Source: Alkalihalobacillus sp. LMS39 (lineage in GTDB: Bacteria > Bacillota > Bacilli > Bacillales > Bacillaceae_F). Taken from it: a DNA stretch of 64,000 nucleotides. Within the stretch, counting starts at the first letter, position 1, and each line of letters opens with the position of its first letter. The notes under the pieces are model-generated. The model was not told the origin of the DNA and ran no database searches. It worked only from the letters and a program-made list of their open reading frames with translations. Of this stretch, positions 1 through 6,147 are shown piece by piece. The stretch spans positions 1,612,001 through 1,676,000 of the forward strand of contig NZ_CP093300.1 in assembly GCF_022812285.1 (NCBI RefSeq), read 5' to 3'. A program made the position numbers and the translations under genes.

Positions 1-1
1 A

Positions 2-508
2 CAAGACCGTCTCGTTGATAAAGTTCAACCTGAAATTATTAAATTTTTGCAAGACAAAGGTGCAAGAGATTTAATTGTGACGTTGTTAGAAAAAGAATGG
101 GCGAAGTTAAAAACAAAGAAAATGAATTCTTTTTACGAGTTTATAACTGACGATGATGTAGTACCATTTGTCCAAAATGTAGTGGTCGCAAACATCCCTG
201 TGTATAACTGGCTCAATACACCAGTGAAAGAGTGGGCACCTGTATATGAGGATACGATCGTTCAAATGATTCCGAAAACAGTTCTAGTTTTTTCTAAATT
301 GATAACGGATCGAATTGAAATGTTACTGAAAAAATTACATTTAGAAGATGTAGTGAAATCACAAGTAGAAACGTTTGCAGTTGCAAGACTAGAAGAGCTA
401 GTGTTATCGATTTCAAGAAGAGAATTTAAAATGATTACGTACTTAGGAGCTTTATTAGGAGGGCTTATTGGAATTGTTCAAGGAATTATTGTTCTTTTTT
501 TAAGTTAA
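2..508 (+). CDS. yheB: DUF445 family membrane protein YheB, 5' part missing
   Basis: The frame is open from base 2, so the gene begins before the window and only the C-terminal 168 or so residues are visible. The fragment reads as the end of a DUF445 protein: a long helical region, then a final hydrophobic segment (LGALLGGLIGIVQGIIVLF) that would anchor the C-terminus in the membrane. YheB of Bacillus subtilis is about 377 residues, so over half is missing. It lies just upstream of yheA in the same direction, as in B. subtilis. The biochemical role of DUF445 is unknown. Family call is fairly secure from this end and the neighbour. Confidence 0.8.
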   Translation, partial: QDRLVDKVQPEIIKFLQDKGARDLIVTLLEKEWAKLKTKKMNSFYEFITDDDVVPFVQNVVVANIPVYNWLNTPVKEWAPVYEDTIVQMIPKTVLVFSKLITDRIEMLLKKLHLEDVVKSQVETFAVARLEELVLSISRREFKMITYLGALLGGLIGIVQGIIVLFLS

Positions 509-579
509 TGGTCATATAGCGTGAAATTCAATTGATAACATGGTATAGTCGGGAAGACTAATTTTAAGGAGGCCTTTCG

Positions 580-927
580 ATGGCAAATTTATATGACAAA
601 GCACGTGAATTAGGAAATACACTTCGTGACAGCGAGGAATTCCAACAGTTAAAAGCTCTTTACGACCAAGTAAAACAAGACGAAGTATCAAACCGTATGT
701 TAGAAAACTTCCGTAATTTACAAATGGAGCTTCAACAAAAGCAAATGCAAGGTATTCAAATTACAGAAGAAGAAGCAATTCAAGCACAACAGCAGTTTGA
801 GCTTGTACAGCAACATGAATTGATTTCTCAATTAATGGAAGCAGAACAAAAATTAAGTGTGATTGTTGGTGACGTAAGCCGAATTATTACAGAGCCATTA
901 GAAGATTTGTACGGAAAACCTGAATAA
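580..927 (+). CDS. yheA: YlbF/YmcA-family protein YheA
   Basis: A 115-residue, almost wholly helical protein rich in Gln and Glu, as expected of the YlbF/YmcA/YheA family. YlbF and YmcA act with YaaT in RNA maturation, competence and sporulation control; YheA itself has no established function. The start at 580 is set by a good ribosome site (AAGGAGG, 9 bases upstream). It follows yheB by 71 bases, the B. subtilis order, and may be co-transcribed. Length matches the family. The call rests on length, composition, the N-terminal pattern (YDKARELGNTLRDSEEFQ) and context. Confidence 0.88.
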   Translation: MANLYDKARELGNTLRDSEEFQQLKALYDQVKQDEVSNRMLENFRNLQMELQQKQMQGIQITEEEAIQAQQQFELVQQHELISQLMEAEQKLSVIVGDVSRIITEPLEDLYGKPE

Positions 928-1041
928 GACAAATTATACTTACTGTTCTAATTGCATCCCCTTCTTCATAGTCTTAATTATAAAACATTCACGTGGTTGG
1001 CTTGTTGTTGATTACGTATGACTATGAAAAGGGGGATCATT

Positions 1042-1884
1042 GTGACTTATCGTATGTTAGCATTATCTATTGATGGAACCCTATTACGATCGAATTCGCG
1101 CTTAAGTCGGCAGACAAAAGATGCGATTGAGTATGTGAAAGACAAAGGGGTTTATGTGACATTAGCGACTGAGCGCCCGTTTCCGGCTGCAGCAAAAGTG
1201 GCGAAGGCGCTTAAAGTAGACAATTTCTTAATCACTCATGATGGTGCATTTATTGCTTCTGATGTAGAGGAGCCACTTTTTACAAAAAAATTACACGAAG
1301 ACAAAACATTTCATATTGCTGAGATTTTAGAAAACTACAAATGTCATGTGCGTTTGTTACACGAAAATTTTTCGATTGGAAATAAAGTCCGTCAAAAAGG
1401 ACAGTTGATTGCCAAAATGACGATCGGTATTCAAGATCCACTTTATTATCCAGTAACATTTGTAGATTCCATTTGCAACTATTTATCCGAAAATCCTGTT
1501 GCACCACCGAAAATTCAAGCGCAATTTTTTGAGAGAACAGAAGCGATTTCAGCTCTTGAAGACTTGAAAAAAGAAGTGCCAGGAATTGAAGTGACAATGA
1601 CACAGGATGGTCGTCTTGATATTGTTTCATCCGGTATTTCGAAAACTCGTGGGATTCAAGTGTTAGGACATCATTTAGGAATTTCTTTAGAAGAGACGGT
1701 TATTATTGGTGCAGGGATGAATGACATTGATATGATCACTCAAGCCGGTCTTGGAGTAGCGATGGGAAATGCGCCGCAACAAGTCAAAGATGCTGCAGAT
1801 TGGATTACACGGTCGAACAATATGCATGGTGTAGCCTATATGGTAAAAGAAGTGTTCCGTAAACAATTAAAAGTCAATATATAA
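1042..1884 (+). CDS. yhaX: Cof-type HAD hydrolase (YhaX-like)
   Basis: A 280-residue haloacid-dehalogenase phosphatase of the Cof/IIB subfamily, expected to dephosphorylate small phosphorylated metabolites in the cytoplasm. Motif I is altered: where the family has DxDGT, the sequence reads LSIDGTLL, so the first Asp is Ser while the second is kept. Motif IV is seen near the C-terminus as GAGMNDIDMI, with AMGNAPQQVK after it. The start is taken as GTG 1042, which has a GGGGGATCATT ribosome site; an upstream in-frame ATG at 1018 has none. The nucleophile is normally the first Asp of motif I, so the Ser raises doubt about catalysis. Name follows synteny with B. subtilis yhaX. Confidence 0.82.
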   Translation: MTYRMLALSIDGTLLRSNSRLSRQTKDAIEYVKDKGVYVTLATERPFPAAAKVAKALKVDNFLITHDGAFIASDVEEPLFTKKLHEDKTFHIAEILENYKCHVRLLHENFSIGNKVRQKGQLIAKMTIGIQDPLYYPVTFVDSICNYLSENPVAPPKIQAQFFERTEAISALEDLKKEVPGIEVTMTQDGRLDIVSSGISKTRGIQVLGHHLGISLEETVIIGAGMNDIDMITQAGLGVAMGNAPQQVKDAADWITRSNNMHGVAYMVKEVFRKQLKVNI

Positions 1885-1891
1885 TGTAAAG

Positions 1892-1921
1892 AAGATGGTG
1901 CGCAAGCACCATCTTTTTTTT
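1892..1921 (+). terminator. Rho-independent terminator after the HAD gene
   Basis: AAGATGGTG and CACCATCTT form a 9-bp stem with a six-base loop, followed by a run of eight T. It lies 8 bases past the stop codon. Confidence 0.92.
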
Positions 1922-1994
1922 AAAGATAGGAAAGTATAAAAAATGTTGGTATAGCAGCGAAGCTTCGAAAGAAAAGACGCTACGCGTTTTTCTT
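1922..1994 (+). repeat. Terminator-adjacent small repeat, copy 1
   Basis: About 73 bases starting AAAGATAGGAAAGTATAAAA and ending GACGCTACGCGTTTTTCTT. Close relatives are at 61197-61268 (full), 30021-30066 (first half), 41545-41711 (interrupted) and 14732-14766 (tail only). Copies 1, 2 and 3 each begin directly at the T-run of a terminator. The tail GAAAAGACGC..GCGTTTTTC can itself fold as a hairpin with a T-run. Confidence 0.7.
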
Positions 1995-2206
1995 ATTGTT
2001 GTTTATGGTAATGAAGCGGTCATGAAAACCGTTATTTGTGAACATTGCTAGCGTTTTGGAACGTTGGCGGACACAGGAGCAGTTAATCATAATATATCGC
2101 TCGGAATAGAGTCGCTTTTGCGCTAATAAGTGCTGCTGTGGCCGCTAAAAAACGGAAATCCGTATCATGTTCACAAATAACGGCTACTCTGACCTTAAAA
2201 ATGAGA
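1995..2206. repeat. Long palindromic intergenic element, copy 1
   Basis: About 210 bases matching 41325-41533 at most positions. CCGTTATTTGTGAACAT (2029-2045) is the exact reverse complement of 2167-2183, and an inner pair (region around 2052-2080 against 2130-2152) also pairs imperfectly, giving one long stem-loop. It has no open frame. It could be a MITE-like element or encode a structured RNA; nothing here decides between them. Confidence 0.75.
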
Positions 2207-2268
2207 GATGTGGAATCAATAGAACCTCATTGTTTGTACAAACTATTTATTCGCGTGTCGTATTTCCA

Positions 2269-2451
2269 TTAACGATGAAACAACAGTAATTTTCCAGCAC
2301 AAGTGAGCCGATGAGTGTGTGAACTTAAATTTTCTTCTTCTAATCTTTTTTCGCCTTTTGCTTTTGCCTCGTCATCTGAAGCAGCTTCGAATGTTTCTTC
2401 TAATAATGTTTCTCCGGTTGGGTCATACGCAGTTAAAAAATATTGCTTCAT
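2269..2451 (-). CDS. yhzD: YhzD-like small protein
   Basis: A 60-residue soluble protein matching what is known of the YhzD family: an N-terminal YFLTAYDPTGETLLEE strand-rich part, an acidic helix with DDEAKAKGEKRL, and a C-terminal SHTHRLTCAGKLLLFH segment. The ribosome site GGGGGAG lies 7 bases before the ATG. It sits between yhaX and the yidC leader and points back toward the palindromic repeat. Function is unknown in the family. The call rests on length, the His-Thr-His motif and synteny, as yhzD lies in the same region in B. subtilis. Confidence 0.75.
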   Translation of the reverse strand: MKQYFLTAYDPTGETLLEETFEAASDDEAKAKGEKRLEEENLSSHTHRLTCAGKLLLFHR

Positions 2452-2538
2452 ATTTTATCTCCCCCGTTTGTCAAAAAAATGAATGGCTATTCATATTGTA
2501 AGTTGAATAGAAGAGAGAATCAAGAAAAAAATCATCAT

Positions 2539-2567
2539 TTGAAAAATAGACTATCCTTATTTTATAT
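2539..2567 (+). promoter_or_regulatory. Candidate sigma-A promoter for the mifM-yidC2 unit
   Basis: TTGAAA at 2539-2544 is followed after 17-18 bases by TTATATG (2562-2568). It is 40 bases upstream of the leader ORF and is the only good match in the gap. Confidence 0.45.
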
Positions 2568-2606
2568 GGTAAACTTCAAATCATACTGATGAAGGGAGGG
2601 GATGGA

Positions 2607-2879
2607 TTGCTAACCGAACTAACACTTGATATTCCGATTATGTGGCTATTTATTGGGATGTCTTTTGTTTATGTTATTGCGATATTTCAACGGAATGTGA
2701 TGTATCATCCGTATTGTTATAAATACGAACGATGGATACACCATGATGTGATACAAGATGTACATGTACAAGAACCTAGGTTATCTCTCCGTTGGCCGAC
2801 ATTTTGCCAACGAAAAATCCCTTCCCTTACGGATAAAAGCCATAGTGATGAGGAAGACCGTTCCCCTTGTGTTTATTAA
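2607..2879 (+). CDS. mifM: MifM-type membrane arrest peptide upstream of yidC2
   Basis: A 90-residue protein with one N-terminal membrane segment (about residues 9-28, IPIMWLFIGMSFVYVIAIF), then a basic and aromatic middle (YERWIHHD, RWPTFCQRKIP) and an acidic DEED at residues 81-84, six residues from the end. This is the architecture of B. subtilis MifM, which monitors membrane insertion, stalls its own ribosome near its C-terminal acidic residues, and thereby turns on yidC2. The start is taken as TTG 2607, 5 bases after AGGGAGGGG; an ATG at 2589 overlaps that site. It is 30 bases upstream of yidC2, and the hairpin at 2865-2902 hides the yidC2 ribosome site. Role inferred from architecture and position; arrest has not been shown for this sequence. 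Confidence 0.8.
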   Translation: MLTELTLDIPIMWLFIGMSFVYVIAIFQRNVMYHPYCYKYERWIHHDVIQDVHVQEPRLSLRWPTFCQRKIPSLTDKSHSDEEDRSPCVY

Positions 2880-2902
2880 TGTAAAACAAACACACAAGGA
2901 GG
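2865..2902 (+). promoter_or_regulatory. Hairpin sequestering the yidC2 ribosome binding site
   Basis: CCTTGTGT (2865-2872), inside the last codons of the leader ORF, pairs exactly with ACACAAGG (2892-2899), which covers half of the yidC2 Shine-Dalgarno AAGGAGG (2896-2902). A ribosome stalled at the DEED codons (2847-2858) would cover the 5' arm, so stalling should open the site. This is the same logic as B. subtilis mifM-yidC2. Confidence 0.75.
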
Positions 2903-2909
2903 AAAAAAA

Positions 2910-3662
2910 GTGGGACAACAGCAAAAATGGATTGGTTTTAGTTTACTCATTTTCATGATTTTTTTATTAGGAGGGTGTGGAGTAACCGCTGAGCCAATTA
3001 CAGCAGAATCAACTGGGATATGGAACCATTATTTTGTCTTTCCATTATCATGGTTTATTATTTTTATAGCACAGCTATTTGATGGCAATTATGGTGTGTC
3101 TATTATTTTTGTCACGATTATTATACGTTTAGCGATCTTACCTTTAACGCTAAAACAAAATAAAAGTAGTAAAGCTATGCAAGCATTAAAGCCTGAAATG
3201 GATGATTTACGGCAAAAATACGACATGAAGAAACCAGAAGAACAACAAAAGATGCAGCAAGAAATGATGGCGTTGTATCAAAAACATGGTGTAAATCCAT
3301 TAGCAGGATGTTTACCGATTTTTATTCAAATGCCAATATTAATGGCGTTTTATTTTGCCATAATGAGGACAGAAGAAATTGCAAAGCATTCGTTCCTTTG
3401 GTTCGATTTAGGGTCTCCGGATCCTATCTATTTGTTACCAATTATTGCAGCAGGAACAACATTTCTACAAAGTCGGATGACGATGCATACGTTACCTGAA
3501 AATATGAGAATCATGCTTTATATTATGCCCGCGATGATATTATTTGCTGGACTCGCTATGCCATCGGCTCTTACATTGTATTGGGTTATCGGAAATATCT
3601 TTATGATTATTCAAACCTATTTCTTATATGGGAAACAACGTCAAGTCGAAGTAAATGCATAA
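2910..3662 (+). CDS. yidC2: Membrane protein insertase YidC2 (OxaA/YqjG type)
   Basis: A 250-residue YidC/Oxa1/Alb3 insertase that puts proteins into the cytoplasmic membrane alone or with Sec. It starts with a lipoprotein signal ([10 protein letters not shown]; lipidated Cys about residue 23), then has about five membrane segments, the conserved arginine-bearing segment ([18 protein letters not shown]) and a coiled cytoplasmic loop (residues 85-115). The short form without the large periplasmic domain is the Gram-positive type. GTG 2910 is set by AAGGAGG 7 bases before it. B. subtilis has SpoIIIJ as the constitutive paralogue and YidC2 as the inducible one; the arrest leader upstream identifies this as YidC2. 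Confidence 0.93.
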   Translation: MGQQQKWIGFSLLIFMIFLLGGCGVTAEPITAESTGIWNHYFVFPLSWFIIFIAQLFDGNYGVSIIFVTIIIRLAILPLTLKQNKSSKAMQALKPEMDDLRQKYDMKKPEEQQKMQQEMMALYQKHGVNPLAGCLPIFIQMPILMAFYFAIMRTEEIAKHSFLWFDLGSPDPIYLLPIIAAGTTFLQSRMTMHTLPENMRIMLYIMPAMILFAGLAMPSALTLYWVIGNIFMIIQTYFLYGKQRQVEVNA

Positions 3663-3666
3663 GTAA

Positions 3667-3705
3667 AAAAGCGGAGGTGACTTTCATTATGTCATCGCCG
3701 CTTTT
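3667..3705 (+). terminator. Terminator after yidC2
   Basis: AAAGCGGAGGTGAC pairs with GTCATCGCCGCTTT, with a short A/T loop and a T-run. Confidence 0.85.
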
Positions 3706-3778
3706 TATTTCACGAGTACGCACCATTTGCCTATTGGCCGAATAGGATGGGAGTGTAAATCGTGGAGGAGGTGCACTT

Positions 3779-4156
3779 ATGCATCAAATGCATAATATGA
3801 AATCACTATGTCAGCAATACGTAAACCAATCAGTCGCTATACAAACAAATGACCACCAAGTACATCATGGAATTATTGAGTATGTGGATGACGAAATGGT
3901 TTATTTAATGGTACCGGATGAAGGCGATATGAGCCATCATGGAGGGCAATATCGTTCATTTGATGACCAATCAAGATATGGTGTTCCTGCATACGGGTAT
4001 CCACCATATGGTAGACCACCATATGGATTCCCGCCTTATGGTTATCCAGGGTACGGATTCCCAGGCTACGGATGGTATCGCCCAAGACCGTTTCGCCGTT
4101 TAGCATTACCATTAGCGGCTTTAACGGCAGTATCATTATTACCATTTGTCTTTTAA
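3779..4156 (+). CDS. Gly/Pro/Tyr-rich protein with YGxPPYG repeats
   Basis: A 125-residue protein I cannot name. Residues 1-50 look like a small beta barrel (SVAIQTNDHQVHHGIIEYVDD), like the ligand-free half of an SH3 or Sm fold. Residues 65-100 hold at least five tandem units of the form YG(Y/R/F)P(P/G) rich in Tyr, Gly and Pro. The end (LALPLAALTAVSLLPFVF) is hydrophobic and could anchor it. GGAGGAGG 8 bases before ATG supports the start. Tyr-Gly-Pro tracts of this kind occur in spore coat and inner-coat proteins, which is one possibility. It is a single-gene unit with its own terminator. Confidence 0.7.
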   Translation: MHQMHNMKSLCQQYVNQSVAIQTNDHQVHHGIIEYVDDEMVYLMVPDEGDMSHHGGQYRSFDDQSRYGVPAYGYPPYGRPPYGFPPYGYPGYGFPGYGWYRPRPFRRLALPLAALTAVSLLPFVF

Positions 4157-4160
4157 AAAG

Positions 4161-4224
4161 AAATAGAGCGGGATATATATGTCTAGTGTCAATCGGTACG
4201 GCCATATATTCCGCTATTTTTTTT
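4161..4224 (+). terminator. Long terminator after the YGxPPYG protein
   Basis: AAATAGAGCGGGATATAT pairs imperfectly with ATATATTCCGCTATTT, followed by a run of eight T. Parts of the stem resemble the 15-bp sites of the intergenic array (CGGxCATATATTCCG) but the four-site spacing is absent. Confidence 0.7.
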
Positions 4225-4347
4225 GAATTATTACGGACATCCGTTCACGGGCGGTGCAAAAATATTGACAGGTTTTTGGCACAAAATAACATATCCGTTC
4301 CGATTGTGCTACAGCCACTTAAACTCTCTTAGGAGATGCCGAGCCTC

Positions 4348-4743
4348 CTAATTATTTTTCCTCACATCCATATAAGCATGAAACACGTCAATACTTACGG
4401 TTTCCAACACAACTTCTTCGTGGTTGAAAAGCACAACGGTCGGTAAAGAGTCTTTCGTTTTGTGCATAGGAGGGATACGTTCTTTTTCTTTTGCGATGTC
4501 AATGATATAAGGTTGCTCGTTTTGGATATCATGAATAAAAGGAAGGGATGTGTTTACATCTTCCATGAGTAAATCTATAAACATCTCATTTTCAAGTTCA
4601 TCACTATTATAAAAAATATAAAGAGCTAACTCACCTTCATTTTCAGCGGCAAATTTTGAAACAAAATCTTCTTCGTTAAGAGTATTGGTTGAACATGCAA
4701 CATTACATAGGAAGAAAAAAAGAAAAGATAATCGCTTGACCAT
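4348..4743 (-). CDS. Small putative lipoprotein, thioredoxin-fold-like
   Basis: A 131-residue protein of unknown function. The N-terminus (MVKRLSFLFFFLCNVACSTN) is a typical signal sequence ending in a Cys, but the lipobox is NVAC instead of the usual L-x-x-C, so lipidation is likely, not certain. The mature part is acidic; the spacing of DSLPTVVLFNHEEVV near the C-terminus suggests a thioredoxin-like strand with a cis-proline, but no CxxC redox pair is present. AAAGGAGG lies 9 bases before the ATG. It is divergent from yhaO. A short palindrome (4329-4351) overlaps its stop codon. Confidence 0.65.
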   Translation of the reverse strand: MVKRLSFLFFFLCNVACSTNTLNEEDFVSKFAAENEGELALYIFYNSDELENEMFIDLLMEDVNTSLPFIHDIQNEQPYIIDIAKEKERIPPMHKTKDSLPTVVLFNHEEVVLETVSIDVFHAYMDVRKNN

Positions 4744-4866
4744 CAGGTGACCTCCTTTCTTTGCCTAGGCTGTTACTGTCATTTTATGGCTAGATTTAAT
4801 CATTTATGAGAGGACAAGTGTTTTTACGCAATTGTAATGATAAAAGAGGAATATTTGTTCGCTTTT

Positions 4867-4875
4867 TGCTATAAT
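4867..4875 (+). promoter_or_regulatory. Extended -10 promoter for yhaO-yhaN
   Basis: TGCTATAAT is a perfect extended -10 element about 40 bases before the yhaO start. No good -35 hexamer lies 16-18 bases upstream, which is usual for the extended type. Confidence 0.5.
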
Positions 4876-4914
4876 TCAAGGAGAACATTATGAACAGGCA
4901 ATAGGAGGGAGAAT

Positions 4915-6147
4915 ATGGCTTCCATTCGATTTATCCATACAGCAGATTTACATTTAGATAGTCCATTTAAAGGGCTGTCGCATTTACCAGAAAAAATAAT
5001 AGAAAGAATAAAAGAAAGCACGTTCACTGCGTTTTCTACAGTTATAGCAAAAGCGATCGAACAAAATGTCGACTTCTTACTTATAAGTGGAGATGTATTT
5101 GATGAGCAACATCGAAGTGTACGTGCACAATTTTTTCTGAAACAACAGTTTGAGCGCCTGCAAGAAGCCAATATACAAGTGTATATGATTCATGGAAATC
5201 ATGATCATTTAGCAGGGAAATGGGTGAAACTTCAATACCCATCTAATGTATTCACGTTCGGTAGCCAAGTAGATTGTGTTGTTTTTGAAAAAGAGGAAAC
5301 AAAAGTTCATTTGTATGGGTTTAGTTACCCGAAACGAGAAGTTGTTGAAAATGTCGCATTAACTTATGGAAAAAAAGGGAAGGCAGATTACCATATCGGG
5401 TTATTACACGGACAAGCAGAAGGCATGTCCGGTCATTACGCGTATGCCCCCTTTTCCATTGATGACTTGGAACAAAAAGGCTTTGATTATTGGGCATTAG
5501 GACATATTCATCAATTTCAACAACTAAAGCCTACTGTCTTCTATTCTGGAAATATTCAAGGGAGACATCGAAAAGAACAAGGAGAAAAAGGATGTCTTTA
5601 CATAGAGTTATCTGATAACATCATGAATCATTCGTTTGTTGAAACAGCGGATATTATATGGAATACGATAACTGTTTCAATTAGCTCGATGGAAACTGAA
5701 CAAGCATTTCTTGATGAATTGCTCCGTGTGAAAGAACAAGTGAGAAGAGACGATGGAAAAGGGGTGCTCCTTCATCTCAATGTAAGTGGAAATGGATCGT
5801 TACATTCCCTGCTTCATTCCGATGATTTGCTAGAAGAAATCATGACAGTTGTAAATGAAAATGAAGAAAACGAACAATCTTTTTGCTATGTGACATCCTT
5901 TGAAAAAAACACAGCTAATGAATGGAACATGGAAACATTACTGGAAAAAGAAGATTTTATTGGTGATTTTACAAGAGTAAGTGAATCTTTTACCTTTTGC
6001 GATGTTGAAAATAGTTTAACGGATTTTCTTGGCCATCCGAAAATAAGAAAACGAATGGAAGGTTGGTCAAAGCAAGAATATGAGGAAATTAGAAGAAAAG
6101 CGCAATCCCTCATTTTGGATCAATTAGTAAAGGAGGGGAAAGGATGA
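4915..6147 (+). CDS. yhaO: Metallophosphoesterase YhaO (Mre11/SbcD-like nuclease)
   Basis: A 410-residue calcineurin-type phosphoesterase related to the DNA nuclease Mre11/SbcD. The metal motifs are all present: ADLHLDSPF (about residues 11-19), GDVFDE (59-64), GNHDH (95-99), a LLHGQ near 163 and GHIHQF (about 194). The C-terminal 150 residues are a divergent cap likely used to bind YhaN. It overlaps yhaN by four bases (ATGA), so the two are translationally coupled, as expected of a Mre11-Rad50-like pair. It presumably processes DNA ends or damaged DNA; the YhaO substrate is not firmly known. AGGAGGGAGA precedes ATG 4915. Confidence 0.9.
   Translation: MASIRFIHTADLHLDSPFKGLSHLPEKIIERIKESTFTAFSTVIAKAIEQNVDFLLISGDVFDEQHRSVRAQFFLKQQFERLQEANIQVYMIHGNHDHLAGKWVKLQYPSNVFTFGSQVDCVVFEKEETKVHLYGFSYPKREVVENVALTYGKKGKADYHIGLLHGQAEGMSGHYAYAPFSIDDLEQKGFDYWALGHIHQFQQLKPTVFYSGNIQGRHRKEQGEKGCLYIELSDNIMNHSFVETADIIWNTITVSISSMETEQAFLDELLRVKEQVRRDDGKGVLLHLNVSGNGSLHSLLHSDDLLEEIMTVVNENEENEQSFCYVTSFEKNTANEWNMETLLEKEDFIGDFTRVSESFTFCDVENSLTDFLGHPKIRKRMEGWSKQEYEEIRRKAQSLILDQLVKEGKG

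Noticed and set aside
4225-4320. Possible sixth four-site array
   Set aside because: Contains one decent site (4234-4249) and a degraded one, but lacks the 51/62/51 spacing. The neighbouring similarity is explained by the terminator at 4161-4224.
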